Below, piece by piece: positions 1 through 5,974 of a stretch of DNA of 6,707 nt. Source of the stretch: Bacillota bacterium (GTDB lineage Bacteria; Bacillota; Clostridia; Lachnospirales; Lachnospiraceae). Under the pieces are notes generated by a model. The model was not told where the DNA came from. It made no database searches and saw only the letters and a program-made list of their open reading frames with translations. The translations under genes and the position numbers were made by a program. How positions within the stretch are numbered: the stretch's first letter is position 1; the number at the start of each line of letters is the position of its first letter. Location of the stretch: assembly GCA_023458855.1 (NCBI GenBank), contig JAEWWQ010000039.1:1-6707 (forward strand), read 5' to 3'.

Positions 1-1
1 T

Positions 2-580
2 ATTGTAGCACTGCCAATAAAGGATGCGGAAAAAGTCAGGGAAGATTCAAATCAGTATACAGACTCGGATTCTTCTCAAAATCTGTTAGCAATAGGTGAG
101 ATTACCGATCTTGATCAAGAGAGCACACAAAATAATGGTGCAGAAAATGGAAGCGCAGTCGAAAACACAGAGGAATTGAATATATACACCAAATATTTAG
201 AAGAAAAACTGGAAAAAATATTAACTACCGTAGAAGGAGTAGGAAATGTAAAAGTAATGATAACGGTAAGTGCTTCCGGTGAGCAGATTATAGAAAAAGA
301 TCTGCCTAATAGCAAATCAATTACCACGGAAGCAGATGCGGATGGGGGAAACAGAAATATAAATGAATATGAAAATAAAGAAAGCACGGTATACCTGACG
401 GATAGTAACGGAAATCAGATTCCTTATGTTGTCAAGCAGTTAGAGCCCGCTATTGAAGGTGTCATGGTGGTGGCGCAGGGAGGTGGAAATGCAATTGTAA
501 ATAAAAATATTACTGAGGTAATACAGGCATTATTTGGCATTGAAGCACATAAGATAGTTGTAGTTAAAATGAAATCTTAA
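2..580 (+). CDS. spoIIIAG: Stage III sporulation protein AG, C-terminal part (5' truncated by window)
   Basis: The frame is open from the window edge to TAA at 578-580, giving 192 residues. The visible part begins IVALPIKD, which looks like the end of the single membrane helix, so perhaps 40 N-terminal residues are missing (B. subtilis SpoIIIAG is about 229 aa). A polar, Asn/Ser/Glu-rich linker follows for about 55 residues. Then comes the ring-building (YscJ/FliF-like) domain with the family signatures KILTTVEGVGNVKVMITV, YVVKQLEPAIEGVMVVAQGG and ITEVIQALFGIEAHKIVVVKM. SpoIIIAG is known to form a large ring in the intermembrane space, on the mother-cell side of the SpoIIIA-SpoIIQ channel that feeds the engulfed forespore. 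spoIIIAH starts 21 bp downstream, as expected for the operon. In-frame TTG codons such as 176 fall inside the linker and are not real starts. Confidence 0.93.
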   Translation: MVALPIKDAEKVREDSNQYTDSDSSQNLLAIGEITDLDQESTQNNGAENGSAVENTEELNIYTKYLEEKLEKILTTVEGVGNVKVMITVSASGEQIIEKDLPNSKSITTEADADGGNRNINEYENKESTVYLTDSNGNQIPYVVKQLEPAIEGVMVVAQGGGNAIVNKNITEVIQALFGIEAHKIVVVKMKS

Positions 581-586
581 TCGTGT

Positions 587-593
587 AAAGGGG
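587..593 (+). promoter_or_regulatory. Ribosome binding site of spoIIIAH (supports GTG start)
   Basis: AAAGGGG lies 8 nt before the GTG at 602. No in-frame ATG nearby has a comparable site, so it fixes the non-ATG start just ahead of the positively charged N-terminus and membrane helix. Confidence 0.6.
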
Positions 594-601
594 CGACTAG
601 T

Positions 602-1354
602 GTGAAAAACATACTGAAAAGAAATCAAATTATGATTACGGCATTGGCTATTATGATTGCAGTAGCTGGTTATCTGAATTTTGCAGGAGACAAAATAGGC
701 GATGAGGAAATGGTGGCTGCAAATGCGAACGCGATAACAAGTGAATCTGAAGTAGCGCAAGTGGATGAAGGTACGACAGAGGAGCTTGCGAATGCAAATG
801 CACTTGATATGGATATATCGGATGAAGATACTGAGCAGGCGGCAATTACGGATATCGAAAGTCTGGATTCAGATGTTGTACTGGAAAGTGCAGATTATCT
901 GACAGAAGATGTGGCCAATGCGGATGATGCATTGACAAGTAGTCTGGAGGAAAGTGATGTGGCACAAAATGAGACACCGGGAGAAGCTGTATTTACGTCC
1001 AGTAATAGTATCAGCAGCTTGTCCAATGCAAAATTAGTCAAGGAACAGACAAGAGCAAAAAATAAAGAGACATTGCTTGAAGTAATCAATAACACAAATA
1101 TAGACAATACGCAGAAGCAGGAAGCAATCGACAATATGATAGCGCTTACTGATATTGCCGAAAAAGAAATGGCAGCAGAGATACTGCTTGAGGCAAAGGG
1201 ATTTAATGATGCTGTAGTAAGCATTAGTGATGGTTCTGTTGATGTATGCGTAAGTGCAGGAGAGCTGACAGATGCACAACGTGCACAGATAGAAGATATT
1301 GTAAAGCGGAAAACGGGCATTCCTGCTGAAAATATAATTATCACACCTATTTAG
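602..1354 (+). CDS. spoIIIAH: Stage III sporulation protein AH
   Basis: A 250-aa protein with a GTG start. Residues 1-8 are basic (KNILKRN) and a single membrane helix spans about residues 9-27, so the bulk lies in the space between the mother-cell and forespore membranes. Residues 30-120 are very acidic, with 29 Asp/Glu and only one Lys, and carry loose ANANA-type repeats at 40-44, 63-67 and 105-107. The conserved SpoIIIAH domain covers about residues 145-250 (RAKNKETLLEVINN, ALTDIAEKEMAAEILLEAKGF, AEIL/IIITPI end) and is the YscJ/FliF-like fold. In B. subtilis this domain binds SpoIIQ across the engulfment septum. At 250 aa it is longer than the 218-aa B. subtilis protein, mostly through the acidic linker. 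It is the last gene of the spoIIIA operon: a terminator follows 33 bp after the TAG. Regulation in the mother cell by sigma-E is expected from the family; that promoter would lie outside this window. Confidence 0.92.
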   Translation: MKNILKRNQIMITALAIMIAVAGYLNFAGDKIGDEEMVAANANAITSESEVAQVDEGTTEELANANALDMDISDEDTEQAAITDIESLDSDVVLESADYLTEDVANADDALTSSLEESDVAQNETPGEAVFTSSNSISSLSNAKLVKEQTRAKNKETLLEVINNTNIDNTQKQEAIDNMIALTDIAEKEMAAEILLEAKGFNDAVVSISDGSVDVCVSAGELTDAQRAQIEDIVKRKTGIPAENIIITPI

Positions 1355-1374
1355 GTGGAAATTTTGCGTAAATA

Positions 1375-1383
1375 TGGTATACT
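1375..1383 (+). promoter_or_regulatory. Extended -10-like sequence before the terminator (weak)
   Basis: TGGTATACT matches an extended -10 (TGnTATAAT with one mismatch). No credible -35 lies 16-18 bp upstream, and a start near 1390 would run straight into the terminator hairpin. It is listed only because a near-identical TGGTATAAT precedes the other structured element at 5842. Confidence 0.2.
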
Positions 1384-1387
1384 TAGA

Positions 1388-1423
1388 AAATATAAAGCAA
1401 GAGTTTTCTCTTGCTTTATATTT
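1388..1423 (+). terminator. Rho-independent terminator after spoIIIAH
   Basis: A perfect 16-bp inverted repeat: AAATATAAAGCAAGAG (1388-1403), TTTT loop (1404-1407), then its exact complement at 1408-1423. The GC-containing core GCAAGAG/CTCTTGC is followed by TTTATATTT, a usable U-rich tail. The A-rich upstream arm makes it potentially bidirectional. It lies 33 bp after the spoIIIAH stop and separates the sporulation operon from deoB. Confidence 0.8.
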
Positions 1424-1527
1424 ACGCGGGCAACGAGCCAAGTACAATCTAGCCTGTATTTGGCGACTGCCGCTGAAACTATCGAAACTCGCAAAGCGTG
1501 TTTCTCATAGTCTACGCGGGTAATGAG
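1423..1527. repeat. Structured intergenic element bounded by a 15-bp direct repeat
   Basis: TACGCGGGCAACGAG (1423-1437) recurs as TACGCGGGTAATGAG (1513-1527), 13 of 15 identical and 90 bp apart. Between them are two hairpins. GCCAAGTACA (1437-1446) pairs with TGTATTTGGC (1455-1464) through 10 pairs including one G-T, around an 8-nt loop. A second hairpin pairs ACTAT-GAAAC-CGC (1478-1492) with GCG-GTTTC-ATAGT (1496-1511), with a T-T mismatch, a small internal loop and an AAA loop. No long open frame with a ribosome binding site was seen here. It could be a small RNA, part of the deoB leader or a dispersed repeat. I cannot assign it to a named RNA family. Confidence 0.5.
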
Positions 1528-1569
1528 GAAAATAAACATGCACGAATCACAATAGAAAAGAGGTATTGA

Positions 1570-2724
1570 ATGATGAAAAGAGTATTTTTAATTGTTTTGG
1601 ATAGTTTTGGGATTGGTGAAATGCCAGATGCTGCGGAATACGGTGATAAAGGAACCAATACGATCAGATCGGCGTCAACAAGCTCATATTTTAGTATGCC
1701 GAATATGGCGGAGCTTGGATTATTTAATATTGATGGAGTCGATTGCAGAGAGCCGGTAGCAGTACCAAAAGCCTGTATTGCAAGAATGAAAGAGGCATCA
1801 AAGGGAAAAGATACTACCATCGGACACTGGGAAATTGCCGGAATTTATTCGGGAAATCCGTTGCCGACTTATCCGGATGGCTTCCCCAAAGAAATATTGG
1901 ACGAATTCAGTACGCTGACCGGCAGAGGTGTGTTGTGCAATAAACCATATTCAGGAACAGAAGTTATCAATGATTATGGAGATGAACATGTGAAGACGGG
2001 AGACCTGATTGTGTATACATCAGCAGATAGTGTGTTCCAGATTGCTGCCCATGAAGATGTGGTGCCGTTGGAGACTCTATATGATTACTGTGCAAAGGCT
2101 CGCCAGATGTTACAGGGAAAACATGGTGTCGGAAGAGTTATTGCAAGGCCGTTTATCGGCACCAACGGAAATTATACCAGAACATCAAACCGGCATGATT
2201 ATTCCTTATTACCGCCGGACACAACGATGCTGGATCAATTAAGTGAAGCTGGCTTTGCTGTAATTGCAGTTGGCAAGATTAAAGATATTTTTGCAGGGAA
2301 GGGAATAACGGAATTCACATATACCAAGGGTAATGCAGAAGGAATTGAAAAGACGCTGGACTATCTGGACAAAGATTTTGAGGGACTCTGTTTTATCAAT
2401 CTGGTTGATTATGATATGTTATATGGGCATAGAAATGATATTGACGGATATGCAAAGGCACTTTCCTTTTTTGATGAGAAATTGCCAGAAATGTTAGACA
2501 AGCTGCGTGATGATGATATTTTAATGATTACAGCGGATCATGGATGTGATCCGGGTTATATAGTATCTACGGATCATTCAAGAGAACATACACCGTTCAT
2601 TATGTATGGAAAGAGTGTATTACCGGGCAATCTGGGAACAAGAGAAACTTTTTCGGATATTGGTGCTACTGTGCTGAATTATTTTAACATAGAATCAAAA
2701 ATCAAAGGAACCAGTATGCTATAG
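1570..2724 (+). CDS. deoB: Phosphopentomutase
   Basis: Interconverts ribose/deoxyribose 1-phosphate and 5-phosphate, linking nucleoside phosphorolysis to the pentose phosphate pool. It is a cytosolic Mn-dependent enzyme of the alkaline phosphatase superfamily. The 384 aa match the usual length (about 390). Visible signatures: VLDSFGIGEMPDA with metal ligand Asp11; KGKDTTIGHWEI, with Thr82 as the likely phosphorylated residue from its place three residues before Gly-His; NLVDYDMLYGHRND with Asp282 and His287; and TADHGCDP...STDHSREHTPF with Asp323, His324 and His336. Residue roles are by analogy with the B. cereus enzyme. The cap domain lies roughly at residues 100-215. AAAGAGG (1557-1563) precedes tandem ATG codons at 1570 and 1573; either may be used, and the second gives MKRVFLIVLD, the commoner N-terminus. 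No nucleoside phosphorylase or deaminase gene is adjacent, so it is separated from the usual deo partners. prfC begins 127 bp downstream. Confidence 0.97.
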   Translation: MMKRVFLIVLDSFGIGEMPDAAEYGDKGTNTIRSASTSSYFSMPNMAELGLFNIDGVDCREPVAVPKACIARMKEASKGKDTTIGHWEIAGIYSGNPLPTYPDGFPKEILDEFSTLTGRGVLCNKPYSGTEVINDYGDEHVKTGDLIVYTSADSVFQIAAHEDVVPLETLYDYCAKARQMLQGKHGVGRVIARPFIGTNGNYTRTSNRHDYSLLPPDTTMLDQLSEAGFAVIAVGKIKDIFAGKGITEFTYTKGNAEGIEKTLDYLDKDFEGLCFINLVDYDMLYGHRNDIDGYAKALSFFDEKLPEMLDKLRDDDILMITADHGCDPGYIVSTDHSREHTPFIMYGKSVLPGNLGTRETFSDIGATVLNYFNIESKIKGTSML

Positions 2725-2838
2725 CAAATAAGTTTGCATTAGAAGAACGATAAATAGCTCTTCTGACCAACGGAAGTTCATATTTTGTAAGAAAGTGAGC
2801 AGGTTTCAAAAAATCAGATAAGAAAGATACGGAAGTAC

Positions 2839-2843
2839 GGAGG
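2839..2843 (+). promoter_or_regulatory. Ribosome binding site of prfC (supports GTG start)
   Basis: GGAGG lies 8 nt before GTG at 2852. An overlapping GTG at 2850 is in another frame. The site supports the start MSSYTAEINKRRTFAIISHPDAGKT, which gives a short leader before the P-loop as in other RF3 proteins. Confidence 0.65.
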
Positions 2844-2851
2844 AAACAAGT

Positions 2852-4447
2852 GTGAGTAGTTATACGGCAGAAATAAATAAGCGGAGAACATTTGCTATCA
2901 TTTCTCACCCGGATGCGGGAAAGACAACTTTGACGGAGAAGTTTTTATTATATGGAGGTGCAATCAATCAGGCAGGGAGTGTAAAAGGAAAAGCAACAGC
3001 AAAACATGCAGTATCTGACTGGATGGAAATTGAAAAGGAAAGAGGTATTTCTGTCACATCATCTGTATTGCAATTTGAATATGATAATTTTTGCATTAAC
3101 ATTCTGGATACACCGGGGCATCAGGACTTTTCCGAAGACACCTATAGAACTTTGATGGCTGCTGATTCTGCGGTTATGGTTATAGATGCTTCAAAAGGTG
3201 TTGAGGCACAGACAAGAAAATTATTCAAAGTATGTGTGATGCGTAAGATCCCAATTTTTACCTTTATCAATAAGATGGATCGTGATGCAAATGATACATT
3301 TGAATTATTGGATGACATTGAAAAAGAACTTGGCATTGCCACTTGTCCGATTAACTGGCCAATAGGGTCCGGTAAGAGATTCAAAGGGATTTATGAAAGA
3401 GCAGAACAGTGTGTTGTTACTTATTCTGATACGGAAAAGGGAACGAAAGAAGGCGAAACAACTATAATTCCTGTTTCCGATGAAGCTGCGCTGGTGGAAT
3501 GCATCGGAGAAGACTTCAGACAACAGCTGGACGATGAAATAGAACTTCTGAATGGCGCGAGTGCAGAGTATGATATTGAGCAGATTCAAAAAGGAGAGTT
3601 AACCCCTGTATTCTTCGGATCCGCATTAACAAATTTTGGTGTGGAAATTTTCCTTCAGCATTTCCTGAAAATGACAACTGTACCGCTTCCCAGAAAGGCA
3701 GATTGCGGTCTGATCCAACCGACAGAGAAAGAATTCTCAGCATTTGTATTCAAAATCCAGGCAAATATGAATAAAGCGCATAGAGATAGGATTGCTTTTA
3801 TGAGAATCTGCTCTGGTAAATTTGAAGCAGGTATGGAAGTGAAGCATGTACAGGGTGGTAAAGTAATGCGTTTGTCCCAGCCGCAGCAGATTATGGCAGA
3901 TGAACGTAAGATATTGGATGAGGCCTATGCAGGAGATATTATAGGAGTATTCGATCCGGGTATTTTTTCAATCGGAGATACGATCTGCATGCCAAAGGAT
4001 AGTTTCCAATATGAGGGAATACCAACTTTTGCACCGGAGCATTTTGCAAGAGTACGGCAAATTGATACCATGAAGCGTAAACAATTCATGAAGGGAGTCT
4101 CTCAGATAGCACAGGAAGGTGCAATCCAGATATTCCAGGAATATAATACCGGTATGGAAGAGATTATTGTTGGTGTAGTTGGTGTATTACAGTTTGACGT
4201 ATTAAAATATCGTTTGGAAAATGAATATAATGTTGAGATAAAATTAGAGAATCTTCCGTATGAACATATACGCTGGATCGAAAACAAGACAGAGGTCGAC
4301 TTACAACACCTTATTGGGACGTCTGATATGAAGAAAATTAAGGATTTGAAGGACAACCCATTGTTATTGTTTGTGAATCAATGGAGTATCGGCATGACGT
4401 TGGAACGCAATAAAGGGCTGGTATTATCCGAATTTGGACGGGGATAG
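2852..4447 (+). CDS. prfC: Peptide chain release factor 3 (RF3)
   Basis: A translational GTPase of 531 aa (family about 525-530) that recycles RF1/RF2 from the ribosome after peptide release. G-domain motifs are complete: P-loop SHPDAGKTT at residues 18-26 (the Ser-His-Pro-Asp form typical of RF3), switch I region ERGISVTSS at 63-71, switch II DTPGHQDFSEDTYR at 86-99 and NKMD at 140-143. The phrase VSDWMEIEKERGISVTSS and the insertion after NKMDRDANDTFELLDDIEKEL separate RF3 from EF-G and TetM-type proteins. Later parts include the domain II region around GLIQPTEKEFSAFVFKIQAN and the C-terminal GVVGVLQFDVLKYRLENEYN. No truncation or frameshift is seen. The 127-bp gap from deoB holds only a weak AGAAGA/TCTTCT hairpin (2741-2746 with 2759-2764) and no promoter I could defend, so cotranscription with deoB is possible but unproven. 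The next gene starts 75 bp downstream. Confidence 0.97.
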   Translation: MSSYTAEINKRRTFAIISHPDAGKTTLTEKFLLYGGAINQAGSVKGKATAKHAVSDWMEIEKERGISVTSSVLQFEYDNFCINILDTPGHQDFSEDTYRTLMAADSAVMVIDASKGVEAQTRKLFKVCVMRKIPIFTFINKMDRDANDTFELLDDIEKELGIATCPINWPIGSGKRFKGIYERAEQCVVTYSDTEKGTKEGETTIIPVSDEAALVECIGEDFRQQLDDEIELLNGASAEYDIEQIQKGELTPVFFGSALTNFGVEIFLQHFLKMTTVPLPRKADCGLIQPTEKEFSAFVFKIQANMNKAHRDRIAFMRICSGKFEAGMEVKHVQGGKVMRLSQPQQIMADERKILDEAYAGDIIGVFDPGIFSIGDTICMPKDSFQYEGIPTFAPEHFARVRQIDTMKRKQFMKGVSQIAQEGAIQIFQEYNTGMEEIIVGVVGVLQFDVLKYRLENEYNVEIKLENLPYEHIRWIENKTEVDLQHLIGTSDMKKIKDLKDNPLLLFVNQWSIGMTLERNKGLVLSEFGRG

Positions 4448-4461
4448 TGTGAGAAGAAATT

Positions 4462-4488
4462 CTAAGCAGCAAAAATACTGCTGCTAAG
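4462..4488 (+). other. Small hairpin in the prfC to lipoprotein gene gap
   Basis: CTAAGCAGC (4462-4470) pairs with GCTGCTAAG (4480-4488) with one A-A mismatch and a 9-nt A-rich loop. No T-run follows, so it is not a convincing terminator. It could stabilise or attenuate a read-through transcript. Confidence 0.35.
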
Positions 4489-4512
4489 CTAGGCGTGTTT
4501 GCGACAGGCAAT

Positions 4513-4517
4513 GGGAG
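4513..4517 (+). promoter_or_regulatory. Ribosome binding site of the transglutaminase-like lipoprotein gene
   Basis: GGGAG lies 5 nt before ATG at 4523. It decides against the upstream in-frame TTG (4499) and ATG (4511), which would put extra residues ahead of a normal lipoprotein signal peptide. Confidence 0.55.
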
Positions 4518-4522
4518 TAAAA

Positions 4523-5812
4523 ATGAAAAAATCATTTGTATTACCAATAATAGCAATTGTTATTTATATGTTCTTACTGAATGGATGTGCGGTAAAGGAT
4601 AAGGTAGAAGATTATTTATTGCCGCTGGTAGAGGATGGCAATGAACAGAATACTAAAAAAGATATTAACGAGTCGTATACAGAGGATTATGAAGTAACGG
4701 AGCATAATGTAGAGCAGACTGACCCTTCAACTCCTGAAACAGATATTGAAAACCGGAGATCTTTAGGACTTACAGATGAACTGATTGCGGAGAAACTGAA
4801 TGTACAGAGGGGTAATTATGCTTTTTCTGTGATGGATAGTTCCCTGCAACAGTTATATGTGGAAATTTATACAATTCTTACAAAGCAGGCAGCTGATATT
4901 ATTGTAACCAGTGTCTCTGTTTCAGATATCGATTATGTATTCCAATGTGTAATGAATGATCACCCGGAAATATTCTATGTAAAAGGCTATACCTACACAA
5001 AATATAGTGTAGAAGATGAGATACGCAGAATTGCTTTTTCAGGCACATATACCATGAATGCAGATGAGATTGCAGCCATGCAGACGGCAATAGAAGATTA
5101 TGCGGATGCTTGTATCAGTGGAATGGAAGACACACAGGATGACTACCGTAAAGTGAAATATGTATATGAGTATCTGGTCAATCACACAGAATATAATCTG
5201 GAAGCGAAAGAAAATCAGAACATCTGCTCTGTATGTGTATATGGGGAATCTGTATGTCAGGGATATGCGAAGACGATGCAGTATATACTGAACCGCATGG
5301 GAATTCCGGCCACACTTGTTATCGGAAGTGTGGATACGGGGGAAGGACATGCGTGGAATCTCGTCAGCATTGATGGTGACTATTATTACGTGGATCCGAC
5401 CTGGGGAGATGCTTATTATCAGCTGGATGAGAATAGTGAGCAGATGGAAAGTGATATACCAAGTATTAATTATGATTACTTATGTGTTACGACTGAACAG
5501 TTGTGTACGACACATGTGATTGACAATATAGTGCCGATGCCTCAGTGCATATCGATGAAAGATAATTATTATGTGCGTGAGGGAGCTTATTTTGAAACTT
5601 ACCAAAGAGACATGGTACAACGTCTTTTTGAAGAATCATATGAGAAGGAAAGCGCTTACGTAACATTGAAGTGTGCCTCTGAAAATGTATATACGGAGAT
5701 GGAAAAGGATTTAATTACAGACCAGACAGTCTTTTCCTTTTTGCAAGGTAATACAGATTCTATCGCATATACCAGCAACGAAGACCAGTTCACAATCAGC
5801 TTCTGGTTATAA
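4523..5812 (+). CDS. Transglutaminase-like domain lipoprotein, function unknown
   Basis: A predicted 429-aa membrane-anchored protein on the outer face of the cell membrane. The signal peptide has MKK, a hydrophobic stretch at residues 5-19 and a lipobox LNGC with Cys22. An acidic, Thr/Asn/Glu-rich spacer covers about residues 23-80. A helical domain of unknown role follows (about 90-210). The transglutaminase-like core (papain-like fold) covers about 210-300: VKYVYEYLVNHTEYNL, then ESVCQGYAKTMQYILNRMGIPA with catalytic Cys245, GEGHAWNLV with His276 and YYVDPTWGD with Asp291. The Cys-His-Asp triad is intact, so it is probably catalytic: a protease, amidase or cross-linker acting on cell-surface protein or peptidoglycan peptides. 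The substrate cannot be told from sequence. The C-terminal 130 residues resemble nothing I recognise. It lies after prfC with a 75-bp gap, and no neighbour points to a partner. The fold assignment is confident; the biological role is not. Confidence 0.87.
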   Translation: MKKSFVLPIIAIVIYMFLLNGCAVKDKVEDYLLPLVEDGNEQNTKKDINESYTEDYEVTEHNVEQTDPSTPETDIENRRSLGLTDELIAEKLNVQRGNYAFSVMDSSLQQLYVEIYTILTKQAADIIVTSVSVSDIDYVFQCVMNDHPEIFYVKGYTYTKYSVEDEIRRIAFSGTYTMNADEIAAMQTAIEDYADACISGMEDTQDDYRKVKYVYEYLVNHTEYNLEAKENQNICSVCVYGESVCQGYAKTMQYILNRMGIPATLVIGSVDTGEGHAWNLVSIDGDYYYVDPTWGDAYYQLDENSEQMESDIPSINYDYLCVTTEQLCTTHVIDNIVPMPQCISMKDNYYVREGAYFETYQRDMVQRLFEESYEKESAYVTLKCASENVYTEMEKDLITDQTVFSFLQGNTDSIAYTSNEDQFTISFWL

Positions 5813-5841
5813 AAGAAATACTATGCAAATATTTACTCATT

Positions 5842-5850
5842 TGGTATAAT
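5842..5850 (+). promoter_or_regulatory. Putative extended -10 promoter for the Asp23-family gene
   Basis: TGGTATAAT is a perfect extended -10 (TGn plus TATAAT) 30 bp after the stop of the lipoprotein gene. The best -35 is weak (TATGCA at 5822-5827, 17-bp spacer), which an extended -10 can tolerate. The expected start near 5857 would give a leader of about 174 nt before the ATG at 6031 and would begin inside the left arm of the inverted repeat. Confidence 0.5.
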
Positions 5851-5851
5851 G

Positions 5852-5913
5852 TAACTTATCGGAAGAAAATCAAGCGGCTGCGAAGCAGACATTTGATTTT
5901 ACCCGATAAGTTA
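5852..5913. repeat. Long imperfect inverted repeat (62 bp)
   Basis: The outer arms TAACTTATCGG (5852-5862) and CCGATAAGTTA (5903-5913) are perfectly complementary over 11 bp. A middle stem pairs AAAATCAA (5866-5873) with TTGATTTT (5893-5900). The tip pairs CTGC (5878-5881) with GCAG (5885-5888) around a GAA loop. No T-tract follows the outer arm, so it is not a typical intrinsic terminator. It contains the first copy of the 36-bp direct repeat. Confidence 0.7.
5861..5896 (+). repeat. 36-bp direct repeat, copy 1
   Basis: Begins GGAAGAAAATCAAG and ends CATTTGA. It matches positions 5975-6010 at 35 of 36 bases; the only difference is A at 5889 versus G at 6003. The offset is 114 bp. This copy forms the left and middle of the long inverted repeat. 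Confidence 0.9.
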
Positions 5914-5917
5914 ACGA

Positions 5918-5932
5918 GGAAACGCAGTTTCC
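5918..5932. repeat. Perfect short hairpin
   Basis: GGAAAC (5918-5923), GCA loop, GTTTCC (5927-5932): a 6-bp stem lying between the two direct-repeat copies. Confidence 0.6.
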
Positions 5933-5935
5933 AAG

Positions 5936-5967
5936 TGTCATCAGAAGCGTCTTTAGCTTCTGATACA
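5936..5967. repeat. Strong hairpin in the leader region
   Basis: ATCAGAAGC (5940-5948) pairs perfectly with GCTTCTGAT (5956-5964) around the 7-nt loop GTCTTTA. TGT (5936-5938) and ACA (5965-5967) extend the stem across a bulged C at 5939. Confidence 0.65.
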
Positions 5968-5974
5968 GATAATG

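Noticed and set aside
895..1344. 149-residue open frame on the minus strand
   Set aside because: It is antisense to spoIIIAH, Ser/Ala/Ile-rich without a domain, and a shadow of the acidic coding strand.
1423..1527. tRNA or small rRNA-like gene
   Set aside because: No cloverleaf, anticodon arm or TTCGA-type T-loop is present; the hairpins have irregular loops.
1423..1527. Insertion sequence remnant
   Set aside because: No transposase fragment and no terminal inverted repeats; the ends are direct, not inverted.
2741..2764. Terminator between deoB and prfC
   Set aside because: The AGAAGA/TCTTCT stem is only 6 bp with a 12-nt loop and no T-run.
4499..4522. TTG 4499 or ATG 4511 as start of the lipoprotein gene
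   Set aside because: GGGAG fits ATG 4523, which gives a normal MKK signal peptide with lipobox; earlier starts lack a site and lengthen the signal region.
5852..5913. Intrinsic terminator of the lipoprotein gene
   Set aside because: The outer arm is followed by ACGAGG rather than a T-run, so termination is not supported despite the long stem.
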